From contig MNCI01017754.1 in NCBI GenBank assembly GCA_015680685.1, positions 285,903 through 349,902 on the forward strand: 64,000 bases of DNA, given 5' to 3'. Shown here one piece after another: positions 34,303 through 46,725 of this stretch. Both the position numbers and the translations under genes were made by a program. Positions within the stretch are counted from its first letter, which is position 1. Every line of letters starts with the position of its first letter. The notes beneath the pieces were generated by a model. That model was not told the origin of the DNA. It saw only the letters and a list, made by a program, of their open reading frames with translations, and did not search any database. The DNA is from Gnetum montanum (taxonomy: Eukaryota > Streptophyta > Gnetopsida > Gnetales > Gnetaceae).

Positions 34303-35310
34303 TCATCTATCCCCTACTTGTCTGTAAGAGGTTGCTTGGAACATAGCTATTCTATGTTGAAATTTGTATAAAGTTCCTCTTATATCAAAATTTGGTGAAG
34401 TAGATCCTTCATCTTTTGTTGACGAAGAGCTTCCTTTCTCAGATAACTTTCTAGGCGGTAGAACAGCAAGAACAGCTTCAAGAGTAATAACAACAGATCT
34501 AGCAAATTGTTGTATTGGATATTGACTCCATCTCATCTTTGGCTTTTCATAAGTTTTAAACTCTTGCTCTTGTAATAATAAATGTTGAATGTTTGGAAAA
34601 GAGTTGACATAACCAGGGACATTAATACTTCTTCCACATTGAATTAAATTCTGACTACCTTTAGGGAATTGAACTCCCCATTTTAATTTGTGATTCATCA
34701 GAATAGTATTTGATAACTGAAAGGTTCCCCTTGCAGCTATAGTAGCATATACTGAGCCTGGTAGTAACTCTACACCATGAACTTCAATACAAATTAGTAA
34801 TGCACTGGTAATATAATCATCAGCTAATGCTAATTGATAGTTTGGTTGAACAATGCATATTGCATCAGAATCAAGAGTTCCTTGAAATTGACAGATCTTA
34901 GCTTTCTCCCAAGATACATCTGGACCGGTGTTAATTCCATCACCAATCACTCTACTATCACATAATGTTACAACATACTCTGCACCTATATCATAATTGA
35001 ACTTTGGACTAACTAATATATCAAGTTGTCCTAAATGTACATAATTGTGCCCTTGATTTTTCCATTTATCTACTTCTTCTTCTGTAAACAATGGTAGAAA
35101 TACTGGTCTAATTCCTTTTCCTTTTATATTTAGGATTGCTTCTGTTTGCTTAATGGATGTAGACATTCGAGCAGAGAATGTATTTGCAAACTTATAAATT
35201 GCATCTTTAGAAATAGGAGGAAATTGTAAATCTCCAAAACATTTATAAAAACACATATCAAATACAAACACATTGTCTAGAAGGGACATTAAGATGAAAA
35301 ACACAGACAT
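34303..35310 (-). pseudogene. Viral movement protein region
   Basis: A 335-codon frame ends at a TGA (34305-34303). The body, from about residue 40, looks like a 30K-superfamily movement protein, with alternating beta-strand segments, a GQLDILVSPKF stretch and a VVTLCDSRVIGDG stretch. The C-terminal part is Ser-rich before the stop. In plant viruses this protein modifies plasmodesmata to let virus pass between cells. The first 30 residues look unrelated and the true N terminus is unclear. The downstream frame is in phase, so it was probably cleaved from a polyprotein. Confidence 0.7.
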
Positions 35311-37236
35311 TCCAACATCACTACTTATACTTTATTCCTTCTTCCCATAGGTGCCATCTCTTTAGTTACCATGATTTACATTTATTCTTCTTCTTTCTCT
35401 ACATTGTTTAGTCATCATTGTTTTGCATATGTACCATCCTATTAGTTTTTGTGATCCCATATCTTTTTTGTATTTCTCTATATCATTCATTCATCATTAT
35501 GTTCTAATCCCTATGGGAAATTTATCTCTTAATCAACTTTGAAACTAATCATAATCATTCAACTTATTCTTAAGACATTATTAGCCTAACCACAATCATA
35601 CCAAGAATCCCATCTATGCCCAACTAGGGGCATTCTAGCTACAGGTGTATTTTTATCTATAGTAACATCATCTATCACCATGTAAGAACCATGTTCTACT
35701 TCAACATCAATACTCTTAGTAATAAAGCATACTATTTGGTAGATTCAAAAAAGAATTAGTGCTAAGATCCCATGAACAAAGCATACCTTAAGGGTTACTA
35801 TATTTGAGGTTAAAAAAGAGAGAGGTAAAAATCATCAAGTTTGTTCTAATTGTTTCTCCTTATTTATGTTTTATTGTATTATATTTGATTCTCTCTCTAT
35901 CTTTCTTTTCATCCTCTCTCTCCCTCTCTCTATTTTGTAATATCATTCTTCTACATCTCTCTCATTACAACTTTATCTATCTTTACAAATCTCTTCTTGT
36001 CCCATTCTACTAATATTTCTTTGCATTAGCATGTTATGATGATGATCTTTCCAAGTGATCTACCTCATGAAGAGAGTCATTAAGTATCCTATTAGTTTTA
36101 CTTCCTATGAGAATGTGTGTAATTTGAGTGGGATAGAAAGAAAATCAATCTATTAATATAGAAATCATTAATAATCATTAGAGCATGGGATATAGCCATG
36201 TCTCACTTTTGTGATGTAGCAGCTCAACAAGGTGTATAGGAGATGTCCCTCGTTTCTTTTTCTATTTTATTATTTTCTTGATTTTCCAACTCTATATTTC
36301 ATCTATCCTTTATCATGTTTCTTCATTCTTTCACTAAATTTCCTTCCTATCTCTATCCCTTTCTTCATCAGCACATCAATGAGGATTGAGCAATTTTAAT
36401 CTATTCTAGTGAAAATGTATTGAGAGCTTAAGTGAGACAAACTAAGAACATCATCAATGGAATCCCTTTAGCCATGCTGTGTATATGATCTAGACATCTC
36501 CCTCTTCTATGAAATAACACCATCCCCATCATTTTATAGTGGAAACTTCATAACATTCTTCCCTTATTCCACTTCTTTCCTCTCACTTTTCCTTTTGCAG
36601 GTTTATCATCAATCATCATCCTTCTTCTTCTTTATTGATCCCTCTTTAACACTTCAATAGCATCCATTAAGAGGGGGCAATTTTGTATCCACTTGTTTAG
36701 CTTTTCAATGACTAAGAAAAGTGTGGTTTTGACATTGTTACATTTATTTGGATCATCAAAATGGCTTGAAATCATCATATAATTCGTGTTTTGAGCTTCC
36801 ATAGAACTCTAGGAGACATTCTAGATCATGTTCTAGCATATGAGCATTAGTTTTGGTGACTTTCAATAGAATCAAGAATACAAAAATTCTAAGTGTTACT
36901 TAGGTGATAAGACATGATGAAAGCATCAATGTCATGTGTCTTAAAACTTCTTTTGGCATGTACTCAAAACTTATCTTTTGGCTCTAGCTTCATCTCTATC
37001 GAGCCTCCAATGATCAACCTCCATTGGTCTCAAGACAACAAGCATCAATTTTGGTAGTTTCAACAAGCTTCAAGAGATGAGATAGATTTTTTTTTTTTAA
37101 GGTTGCCTAGGTGACACTAACATCCACCTTAGTTAACTTTCTAGCATTATCATCATCATTATTATCATAATCTTAGCCATGTTTCAATAAAATGGGATTG
37201 GCAATATGAGTTCTTTTTCACTATTCACATCCCCTT
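35311..37236. other. Non-coding flank of the pararetrovirus
   Basis: No gene is visible. There is a CT-rich tract at about 35888-35945, which could belong to the viral leader/promoter side. At 36672-36682 there is a polypurine-like TAAGAGGGGGC, which may mark the edge of another LTR element that I cannot delimit. Confidence 0.4.
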
Positions 37237-37300
37237 TTCCACATTACTTTAGAAATAGTTAGGTTCTAATGAGGCTAACTATTTCTAAAGTAATGTGGAA
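37237..37300. repeat. Perfect 26-bp hairpin
   Basis: Arms 37237-37262 and 37275-37300 are exact reverse complements around a 12-base spacer. The arm begins TTCCACATTACTTTAGAAAT. There is no A/T-only simplicity, so this is not a chance AT palindrome. It could be a small foldback element, the end of a MITE, or a small-RNA precursor stem. Confidence 0.9.
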
Positions 37301-39245
37301 CTAAAATGCTTATACGAAAACCAAAGAAATTATATAATACTAGAGTTTAGCACTATTTGGAAGTCCACTAATAAAATATTTTTAACCATATGTATAACAA
37401 CATTAATGAAAATAAAATTTGTTAATAAACTGGTAGTAAAGATACACAAGATACACAACCTTTGATGCAAGTCATATCTCACCTTTATATGATATACAAG
37501 AATAGATGGAGCTTTTTATTTAAGGTTAGATCTCCTGGACCTTATTGCTTGCTACATTATACTATTTACCATTTACAACCACATGTGAAGCTTGTTACAA
37601 ATTGCCTATATATCCTTCTTTTAAAGTGAAACCTTCTATTTACCGTTTTCTGCCGCGTCTACCGTCTGTGTTGCTGTTGCTGCCTGAGAGTACTGGCGGT
37701 CGCAAGAACCGTGTGCCTACCGTTTCCTGCCGTCCGTGCGTAGAGACAAAAGGCAGGATCTGGCTGGCTCCGCTGTAAATAGCGGCCTGCGGGAGAAGAA
37801 ACCCTTCAACCGTTGTTAACCGTTGCCATGCGAAACGCCGCTTAGGGAAACTGCCACCATATTAAATAATGTTTAAGCGACCATGCTAAATCTTTCATGA
37901 CCGCTGCCTTTTGCGCTCCGTACACTTACTTGTTTATCCTGCACAGTACCCAGTCGTCCAGCTGCAACCACAGTCCGGATGCAATTATTGTTGGATATGG
38001 TTGCTTTCATTGTCTTTTGGATGCGAAAAAAATAAATAAATTTGAAAACGCCAGTTGAACATGTAGCAATAAGCCATCAACAATTCTAAAGTCTTTTTGC
38101 CTTTGGAACAGCCATTAACCTCATGTAAAAAAAAAAAAAAGTCTCCGTTTGGGATGCGTAGATCGAAGAGTCGATCTAGGAATGTCTGTTGCGATTTATC
38201 TTCACCGAGGTGCAGATCATACTTTGATAAAGAAATGAAAATGCATGCGTGCTTTTATTACCTCGCAGGAAGTCCACGGGGTAGGCACATCGAAAGCTGT
38301 GGTATCCCAACGCAGAGGAAGCAAATATTATGATATTGTTCAAAATCTTGAAAGATAAAGCCCGCTAAGAATCTAAGATTTTAGCCTACGTACACTCATC
38401 CCTATGCATTTGCATACTCTTGCATTTCCCACATACTCAAGCTTGCAAACGCCTCTGATGCATACGCACTATGATGCATATGGCACTTGCTTCAAAATAA
38501 CTATAGAACCCAAAGTGGACGTAACATAACTTGTCTCATGGGAAGCCTCTGTTGGTTGGTCAAAGCTCAAGTAGATGTAATGCAACTCATTCCAAGGAGG
38601 AAACACCTATCCTACAAACATAATGTGGTTGCATCAAAGCAAAGCCCATTAGGTGGCACGCAGTCCACTTGATGGCCAACACCTTGTAGCTAAGATTTTA
38701 GCAATGCGTAGAACCAAATGTAGGTTCGCCTCACAGAAAGCAAAAAGGCAAAGAAACAAAAAAGTAAAAAGCAAAAAAACACAAAAAAAGTGAAAAAACA
38801 AAATAAAAGAGAATGGGATAATGCACATTCCCAAGTAAATTGACAACATTGCAATTTTGCAACCAACCCAGCCTTGAATCCACACTGACTCTCTCATGAG
38901 CACTCCGATGAGAGGTCAATGTCTCAGGAGCAAGCCATCCTCGATGTTATGGTTATAGTCAACTATGCTGACTTTGCATCTTACATCATGATACATTGTT
39001 TACATTTCATCTTCCCTGTTTGCATTTCATCTCCCCAGCATATTGCCTACACCCTGTGCCCTTAGCATGCCACTATCCTCTGCATTCTTAAGTGTGGTAA
39101 AAAAACACCCGATCTTGCATCGACGAGCAATGTTGATGCCAAGTCTGCTATGGTGTTTTGCTATTCTTTGTTGATATCTCTTGAGCCACTCCTCTAGACA
39201 TCAACAAAGAGAGGCCAATGAAACACCACAAGAATTTCGACTACT
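37301..39245. other. Non-coding region with a GC-richer island
   Basis: The stretch about 37640-37850 is clearly richer in GC than its surroundings and repeats CTACCGT/CTGCCG/ACCGTTG words, suggesting a former promoter or LTR. An A-rich tract is at 38735-38815. At 38299-38325 there is a GGTATCCCAACGCAGAGGAA phrase close to one upstream of the NB-LRR gene. No convincing coding region. Confidence 0.4.
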
Positions 39246-39249
39246 ACTT

Positions 39250-40020
39250 CTCGACTGCAAATTTGGCTAAGTGTCAGAAAGAATGATGGTACTTTTTGGA
39301 AATTTTTCTAAGTGTTGGGATTACTTTCTCCACTGCACTAGAGTGCAGTCAGCATAGTATAGTTAGATCAAACTACTAGTTGCATAAATTTTTTAAGTAT
39401 TAGAATGACGAAACTTATTGTAGAATTTTCTAAGTGCTTGGAAGTGTAGTCAAGTGTAGTCAACATGAAGAACTATTTTTTTGCAAAAAAATTTCTAACT
39501 GCTGAGACTATGCTCGGGAGTGTAGTCAAAGCATAGTTAGCTTGGAAGCCCAATTTGGACAAATTTTTCTAACTACTGAGACTACGCTTAGGAGTGTAGT
39601 CAAAGTGTAGTTAGCATTGATGCCTAGGTTTGCAAAAATTTTCTAACTGTTGAGGCTACGCTCGAGAGCGTAGTCAAGGGTAGATAGTTTGGAAGCCAAG
39701 TTTTGGCAAGATTTTTCTAAGTGCTAGAACTACAATCCTCACTATGCTCTAGAGCATAGTTAGCATAGTTAGCTTAGAAGCTTAGTTGTGGCAACTTTTT
39801 CTAATTATTGGGACTACGCTTGGGAGTGTAGTCAAGCATAAATATTCTAGAAGCTAGATTTTGCAAGATTGTTTCTGAGTGCTGGGACTACACTCATGTC
39901 CAATTAGGAGCATAGTCAGCCTCCCCTAGAGCATAGTCAGCACTTAGCCACATTTTGCTAGAATTTTGCCTAAGTCTGGTACTACGTTCTCCCCTAATGC
40001 AGAGAGTAGTTAAGCATAGA
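39250..40020 (+). repeat. Minisatellite of about 75 bp with internal dyad
   Basis: Diverged tandem units each contain TTTTTCTAAxTxxTGxGACTACGCTC followed at once by its near reverse complement GAGTGTAGTC. Clear dyads sit at 39506-39527, 39580-39601, 39655-39675 and 39812-39833, spaced by about 75 bp or twice that. Flanking units are more diverged. A CATAGTTAGC word follows most dyads. The array lies upstream of a TATA box at 40399, as enhancer repeats in an LTR U3 do. Confidence 0.8.
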
Positions 40021-40398
40021 CATGTAGAATAGCCTCCAAAGGCCTTCACAACATAGCACCAGCATTCGCATCAGCTCCAACACACCTCCAGCAGTAGCAT
40101 TTATCTTTTTTGCATCCCCCTTCTCCCCAAAATTGTAAGTATGCTCAACACCACTGCCCATAGTGGACAACATAGTCCCAGAGTGTAGTCTCCAAAAGTT
40201 GCATTTTTTGGTATTTTTTGCATTTTGTCAAGTACATTGCGATTTTCTCAGCACACTCTCTTAACCTTGCAAAGTGAATCAAGGTAGAACAAAACTTAAC
40301 ACTGCTTGCTTTAATGGAGAGTGTAGTTGGGCTATAGCATAGTCCCAACTACCCCATTGCCACGTGGCACCTAATCTACATTTCATAACAACCCTAAC

Positions 40399-40410
40399 CC
40401 TATAAATACC
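40399..40410 (+). promoter_or_regulatory. TATA box downstream of the dyad repeat array
   Basis: CCTATAAATACC is preceded by CAACCCTAACC (telo-box-like) and CACGTGG (G-box core, near 40360). The combination of repeat array, G-box and TATA looks like a functional plant or LTR promoter reading rightward. Confidence 0.5.
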
Positions 40411-40419
40411 CTAGTGCTT

Positions 40420-41258
40420 TACATTTTAGGAATTGATAATTCACATTCTAGTTGGCATTTTTGGCTTTCCGCATCTTAGCAGTTGGCATTCTTGGCATTG
40501 GCATTTGGCATTTGGGTGAATGAAATCCAACAGCACTGGCAGAGAGGTAGAGTTATATACCATGACCCACCATAGCCTCATTGCAACCCTATAGGATACC
40601 ATAGCCAAGGGTACACCATGGCAACTAACTTGGCAAGCACAGACACCACGACAAGTACCAAACTTCATAACTTGACATCATCGAGTGACTATGCTCTCCA
40701 TTGTGCCTGTTGTACACTGCATACCTTCTAAACTCCTTTTGGAGCTAACTATGCTCAACCTCAATTGGGTGGTATTCCATTTCTCTCTCCTACATTTTTC
40801 ATGTTTTCCTTGCATTTCTTGCATTTTCTTCATATTTTTTTTTTTGCATTTTTAATGCATGGTCACATTTGAACTATGCTTAGATCACAGTCTTCATGGG
40901 TTGGCATCCCCATTCATGCTGAAACCCTTGACTACGCTTGCCCCCACCCATGACTATGCTCTACACTTAGCACTCTGAAACACTACTTTGACACTTAGCA
41001 CCATTTAGCATCATTTGCATTCACATTTCGGCTAACCATGACATCCTTGGTTGCATCCACCACCCCATTTGTAATCGGCAAAGTCCCTCTCTAATCAACA
41101 AGACCATTCAGGGTGCCCCATCTCCACTTCTAGTATGCCCTTGAGGGGGGGTGGAGCTAGGTTGTGCATCCATTGACCCCTTAATGATTCTAGCCACTAA
41201 CGTTTTCGATAGTTACAACCTTGTTCTCATGGTTAGCATCTACCACCCTTAGGGTATT
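40420..41258. other. Region downstream of the promoter-like array
   Basis: There is no open frame of note. Short TTGGCATT repeats are at about 40450-40515. More isolated GACTATGCTC words continue to about 40965. A polypurine-like TTGAGGGGGGGTGGAG is at about 41145-41160, similar to TTGAGGGGGTGGA near 63393. This may be the remainder of an LTR element cut by copy B. Confidence 0.35.
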
Positions 41259-43293
41259 TGCTTGCATCCTGTGAAGGTCCTTCTTATCCTCCTCTTCAAT
41301 TAAGAATTCTAGGTTGCTAATGTGTTTTTCATTTATCATCAATAGGTTTATACCATACTTTTTTTCTTAGTTTCATTAAGTTCTTAATTCATGTGATTGC
41401 AAGGTTAGAAAAATTTCAAGAAAAATGCCCCAAAAAGTGTTAACTTCTTCTATAATCCCTTGCAATTGACTTATTTTCCTTATGTATGGTTGATAATGAT
41501 AGTTATGATTCCTCCAGAGTGTTAATTAAAGGTTTTGGCATGCATACAATTGATTGTTCATTAAAAAGCTTAAGTTTTTTCAAAATTCTTGCCATTATAA
41601 TACCTTCTGAGTGATAACAAATTTTGAAAAATTGGCACAAGTTTTTGACACAAGCATCCCCCCAACAATATTGAACACTCTAGGATCAAATAGGTTTGAA
41701 AACCACAAAAATCAAAGCAGTATGGAGCTAGATATCATGTATGGAAGTTGGATGCACAAAGCTCTTGGTTGAGAGAAAAATGCAAAAGCTCCCTTAGCTA
41801 CAAATGATAAAAATGGTTTCTAAAGAATTGCTAAGGTCATATTTATAGATTTTGTTGGACTTAATATTGGGTAGCTGATATTAACTCCCCTTCGACGTGA
41901 TATTAGAGGCTTCAGAATTGCATTTCATGGGAACACTCAACATGGAAAATGAAGCTTTGTGATTGGTTGAAAGGTTTCATGTAGAGTCCAAAGTTCTACG
42001 GTAAGTGAGAATACATATTTAGACACTGGTAATGTTAGAAAATGGAATAGTAAGAATTAAAAGATTTGGAAGATGTAATAAAAGGGTATCGAGTCCATGA
42101 TATAGAACAAATAGGTTGTATGATACGGGAAGGTTTTGAAATTGACATTTATGCACTTGGAAGGTTCAAGATGATGTGGTTGTGTTAGACAAGTACATGT
42201 TACAATAGTTATACAAGTGGATCCTCCCCAAAGCAGGATCTAGTGCTTAATATCCTTGTATAACCACACCTAAAAATGTCTGTAGGCACCAAAGGTTTTG
42301 AATGCAACACATACCTATCTCACAAAACACACATGTTAGAACCACCAATTTGAGATAATAACTCTATGTTACAAAAAACCACAAGTTATGACCATATGAA
42401 CAGTGAGATGAGATGGATTTTAGAAAGGATTGTAAAAATTAAAAGTGAGGTGACTTACCATAGGAATAATAAATCCTTGTGTGTTATTAATAATTAAAGT
42501 AATCATTAGCCCTTCTTTCCAAGATTCAAACCAAGTCCAAACCACTTTCCAATGACATTCCATTATTTTATCTTTTGGATTTACAACCATAAGACTACCA
42601 CCATTGCGAGTATCATCATTTGGCATTTTGTCCAAGGGAGGAGTTTATTCATGGCACTTTTTTTTTATTTGTAAGAAGCCACCAACCTTCAAGCATGGGT
42701 AACATGTCTTCCCAGTGGTACCCTTAGGAATTTATTCTATGCCTTGTTATTTTATTTTTATCTATGTTAACCTTCCCAGAGGACAACCTTCAGCCATGTG
42801 TGACATGTCTTCCTAGCAACATGGTAAGGTCACACTTATTTTACTCTTACTCCCATTTTTCATTAGATTTACAAGGATATAATTACAACCTTAGCAACAT
42901 GATAGAACATACAAATGTCACACCCTTCACATTCTCCCTTGGCTCTTCACATTTTTTTTCAAGCACAATGATTACGAGTTTATTCTTAGTTTGATGATGG
43001 AAACAAATATCATTATGACCATGGTTAGAACCTCTTATTAATGGGATGGATGGATGGATGATGTGGCCTCACTGTCTAGATAATTAGTCCCTCATGACTT
43101 TGACAACATAGAGAAAACCTCATCTCATTGGACTCCATCTTGTCATTTTATTCACAATTGAGCTTATTAACAAAGGACATAAAAAAAAGTGTGAAAAAAT
43201 TTGAAAAGGATGGGAAAAAATTGTATCAAGAAATGAAAAAATGATAAAAAATTGTAAAACAAGAAGATGAAAAATGCTTATTAATTCTTCATT

Positions 43294-43653
43294 TTATGAT
43301 GGGGCATCTTCCCCATGACTAAACTTTTGATCATGAAAAGAATTGATAAATGGGTAGGCAAGCTCCATGCATTTGTGAAATAGTGTTAGACTTTCATTTT
43401 CAAGCCATTGGATGTCTTTCGATTTAGTGATGGCTACATAGATGGGTTGTTGCTCACACACTTGATTTTGAAACATACAATGGATTAGAATAGTTGTTGT
43501 GTTAACTTTGTGAATGTCTAGCCTATGATTGCACCCTTCATCATGATTAGTGATGCATGGATTCTTTTGTCTCTCCATAGTGCAAGTTTCATCATTTCTG
43601 TCAAGTGTTGGAGTAATGATGGATGTTGGCCTTTTCATAGGATTAGAGGACAT
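43294..43653 (-). pseudogene. Conserved C-terminal Gag segment, copy B
   Basis: At 119 codons this is the longest surviving open stretch of this segment: RQKNPCITNHDEGCNHRLD, QVCEQQPIYVA, LFHKCMELAYPF and SHGEDAPS at the end. Copy C keeps the same ending (KQCMETCN..., SHGG) before its stop, so the C terminus of the ancestral protein is probably here. No known domain. Confidence 0.55.
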
Positions 43654-44984
43654 TGGTTGTGAGAGGAAGGATGTTGCAATTGATTGGCATTATGCTAGTT
43701 TGGATTAGTTAGTAGCTCCATGAGTGTTGTGCTCATGCATGGGAACTATCCTAAAAAAAGGACATTTCTGAGATTGTGGTGGAGATCTACTAGCATTATC
43801 ATTTCTATGTATGTTCGTAGCACAAGTGGCATTGTTTCATTGATGTTGTGATGCTGAACCTTCTTGTGTTGTCGACTGAGATATGTGGTTGAGGTGAGTA
43901 TGAGAATCTTGAGGATATGATAGAGGGTGAGACGTGTGAGGTGGTGATCTCATAGAAGATATTGTAGGTTGATGATATTTAGGAGAATGCTAGTAGTGAT
44001 TTGAGGTAGAGGTAGTAGAACTAGTTGGGGAAAAAAGTTGTTGAACATAGTATCTAGACGAGTATGGCTAATAATAAGGGTAGTGTTGGTTTGATGATGA
44101 CCTTCCCCACAACTATGGGTTTTTCCACTACAGTTGATGATAGTGTTAAGGCTGGTAAGAAGTCCCACTAGGATAGTATGATTGGTTGTTGGACTATCTA
44201 TAATTACCTTGTGAGAGGTAATTTCCTAGGCATTTACTTTTGTACAAACTTGGGATTCAAAGCAAAATCCCAATACTCATGTAAATGTAACATAACTGGG
44301 CAATAGCCTTTTTGATGATCATATAGGAAGATGCTACATGCATCATCTTTTTTAGTGGTTAAGTCTATAGTTTCTTCTTTTACAGTCATTTTCCTTTTTT
44401 GTCAATCAGTGTTCTTACCTATCTCTTAGTCACTTTTCCTTCTTTTGTTGTGATCACTTGATTTTTTTTACATTACTCTCTCCTCTACGACTTCTACGCA
44501 AGTTGTAACTTTCTCATTTATCCATTTTGACATCTTATCTAGTCTTGCTTTGAAGTTTAGCAATAGACTGTTGCATTGGCAAGGTCTATTGTGAAATCAC
44601 CTCATCGAGGGCTACCTCTTTTTCCTTATCATGGAGATAAATCCTCTTCTTTTGAAGAGTTGGATCCAGTGATATTCCTCAAAATTCTCTCATTTACATA
44701 GCTCTCCTTCTTCTTTTGCCACCCACTTGGTTAGCCTTTATATCTAATGGACTTCTAATTCGTATAACTAACCATGATCATAAATCCCAAGGATCTCTCT
44801 CGTTTGACTACGAAGCCCATCTATGATGTGGAAAAGTTGCTCTTCTTGAGAGAAACCATGTCCTAGACATCTATATAGTAGAGAATAGTATCTATCTAGG
44901 GCCATATCCAAGGGTTCATGTTATTCCTGTTTCCATCTGTGGATTCATTTCCTTAGGTTGGACATCGTCACATAGGTTTGGTAT

Positions 44985-45205
44985 TTCTCATTAAAGAGTT
45001 CCAAAATTGTTGAAGATCAATGGATTGAATTTGGTTGCAACAATATATACCATGCTTCAGCTTTATCTATTAGTTTCCTAGGAAATAGCTTAAGCTTTTG
45101 CCACTCGCTTTCAATGTTCTATAAGATGAAAGCATCATGGAAGGCTTGTAAATGATGTTGTGGATTAGAATTATAGCCTCCTGCAAATTTAGGAATGTTT
45201 TTCAT
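44985..45205 (-). pseudogene. Gag core domain, copy B
   Basis: From an ATG at 45205 it reads KNIPKFAGGYNSNPQHHLQA, a stop, then LKLFPRKLIDKAEAWY, another stop, then ELFNEKY. It is homologous to 12281-11994 and 60693-60884. Two stops in 70 codons make it dead. Confidence 0.6.
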
Positions 45206-46439
45206 ATAAAGCCTTTTGATGCAACTTTTCCTTCAATGCTTGTGGAGTATTTTAACTACCTCTGTAATCTACATCATGCTCATAGTGTCCAACAAGGATT
45301 CACTAACATTAGACATTTCATGATGAAAATTTCTATTTCTATTTGTCTGGTTGTGATAATCTTGTCTATGCTCATTTTGATGTCTTTTATTTTTCCCTTG
45401 GTTTTGATTTCTATCTTTATCTCAATCCCATAGTGGAGCTCTATCTCTACACCTATGTTCATCTTCGTCAAAACCAGACGTTGAAGAGGAAGAGAAGGAT
45501 GAAGAACTATAAGAATTACCATGGCTTCTATAGTTCTCTTCATGATCCCTTGATTTATCTTTTCTAGGTTTTGAGAAGGTCCTAGGCCTTGAGGCCCTCC
45601 TTGATCTAGGACTTACTCCATCTCCTCTAGGATTGTCTACCTTAGGTGAATATAGTCCTTGAGTGTAATAAGGATGGTCATGAACATATGAAACCCTTGC
45701 ATGAGGTTGGTCGCTCCAATTTTCTTCAATATATATCTCATTAGTTCTTCAATGAATGTTCTCTTCATATGATGCATTGTTGCTTTCATGTGAAAAGGAC
45801 ATTATTGTTAGTTAATGATGTGTGCAACTTAATGTTTTCTAAAAGATAAATCATTAATGCATTTACAACAATTGTGTATAATATAACTAATCCAAATAAC
45901 TAGCACCATCGTCGATAATAGTGCCAATGATGAGTGATGGGTACCTATTACGTCCAGCTATATGAATCACAAGCATTCATGCATGATTCAACCAAATTCC
46001 ATGAATGGAAATAGTTGTGACATCTAGATCGTTATTTCTTGATTGTAGTTTGTTGTCTTCCCACTTGGACTAGTGGTAACTTTGTCATGTATGATCTAGT
46101 CCAAAGTGAGGCATATGATAATTGATGTTATTATGGCCTTATGCTACTCCTAATAATAATAGAAAAATTAATTATTTAATCTAATTAATAATGGAAAGTA
46201 AATTCTAAACTAGCCTACATGTGATGAGTATCTATTCCTAACCTTTTTTACACATCTTGGACTTCGTGCAACTACCATTGGAATTACCAAGCATACCATT
46301 ACTAAGCATACCAAATAATAACACTAATGGGTTACCAAGTAATTACACTTAAGCACTCACGATTAGTTGTACTCATTCCGCTTAATGATAAAAGCAATAA
46401 AGAGCAATAAATGATAAACATTAACTAAGGAAAATAGTA

Positions 46440-46725
46440 AAACCATAAAACCATAAAAATCATAGGAAAATAGCTTTCCCAACCCTTCGCTCTTAGCATA
46501 GAAGACATAAAACCATAAAACACTATAAAAATCATATACCTCAGACTTACTTAACCATACACCATGACAACAACAAGTAAGTTTGGGAAGACAACGAACG
46601 ATTAACCCCAAGTGTTCCATGGGGCATTTAAGCATTTAGTCTACAGAGTTCGATTGGATCGTGTGTGCTACGCTCGTTTCGTATGGTTGAGTGTAGGGGT
46701 ACCTCGCCACTCAGCAGATTGGATA
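46440..46725 (+). mobile_element. Head-to-head fragment of the gag-only family leader
   Basis: Sequence such as ACTTACTTAACCATACACCA and CGTATGGTTGAGTGTAGGGG matches copy C 59760-59950 in the plus orientation. The same leader sequence occurs inverted at about 45900-46100 within copy B. So a second, oppositely oriented piece of the family abuts copy B's 5' end. Confidence 0.5.

Larger units (their letters stand above)
29728..35310 (-). mobile_element. Endogenous pararetrovirus (Caulimoviridae), decayed
   Basis: One minus-strand array carries the full caulimovirid protein order: movement protein, coiled-coil segment, zinc-knuckle coat protein, acidic segment, aspartic protease, reverse transcriptase, RNase H, C-terminal extension. 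There is no integrase, as expected for this family. Apart from the RT section, all parts lie in one reading frame separated by isolated stop codons, so the ancestor probably had a single polyprotein, as in Petuvirus. Gymnosperm endogenous groups (gymnendoviruses) are an alternative. At least eight in-frame stops and two frame changes make it non-functional. No LTRs and no clear tRNA-Met primer site were found nearby. Confidence 0.88.
41260..46430 (-). mobile_element. Gag-only LTR element family, copy B
   Basis: It is collinear with copy A across its whole length, with many substitutions and small indels. Order on the minus strand: leader (46430-45210), Gag core (45205-44985), zinc-knuckle-like C-x2-F-x3-[D]H-x4-C near 44330, conserved C-terminal segment (43653-43294), 3' region with TATA-like TCTATAAATATG (41849-41838). 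No enzyme domains. The match to copy A begins near 41262 (8270 in copy A). Confidence 0.7.

Noticed and set aside
29728-35310. An active, episomal-capable virus
   Set aside because: Many in-frame stops, two frame changes and no complete non-coding region; a dead relic.
40389-40402. AACCCTAACCCTA as telomeric repeat
   Set aside because: There are only two units, next to a TATA box; better read as a telo-box-like promoter word.
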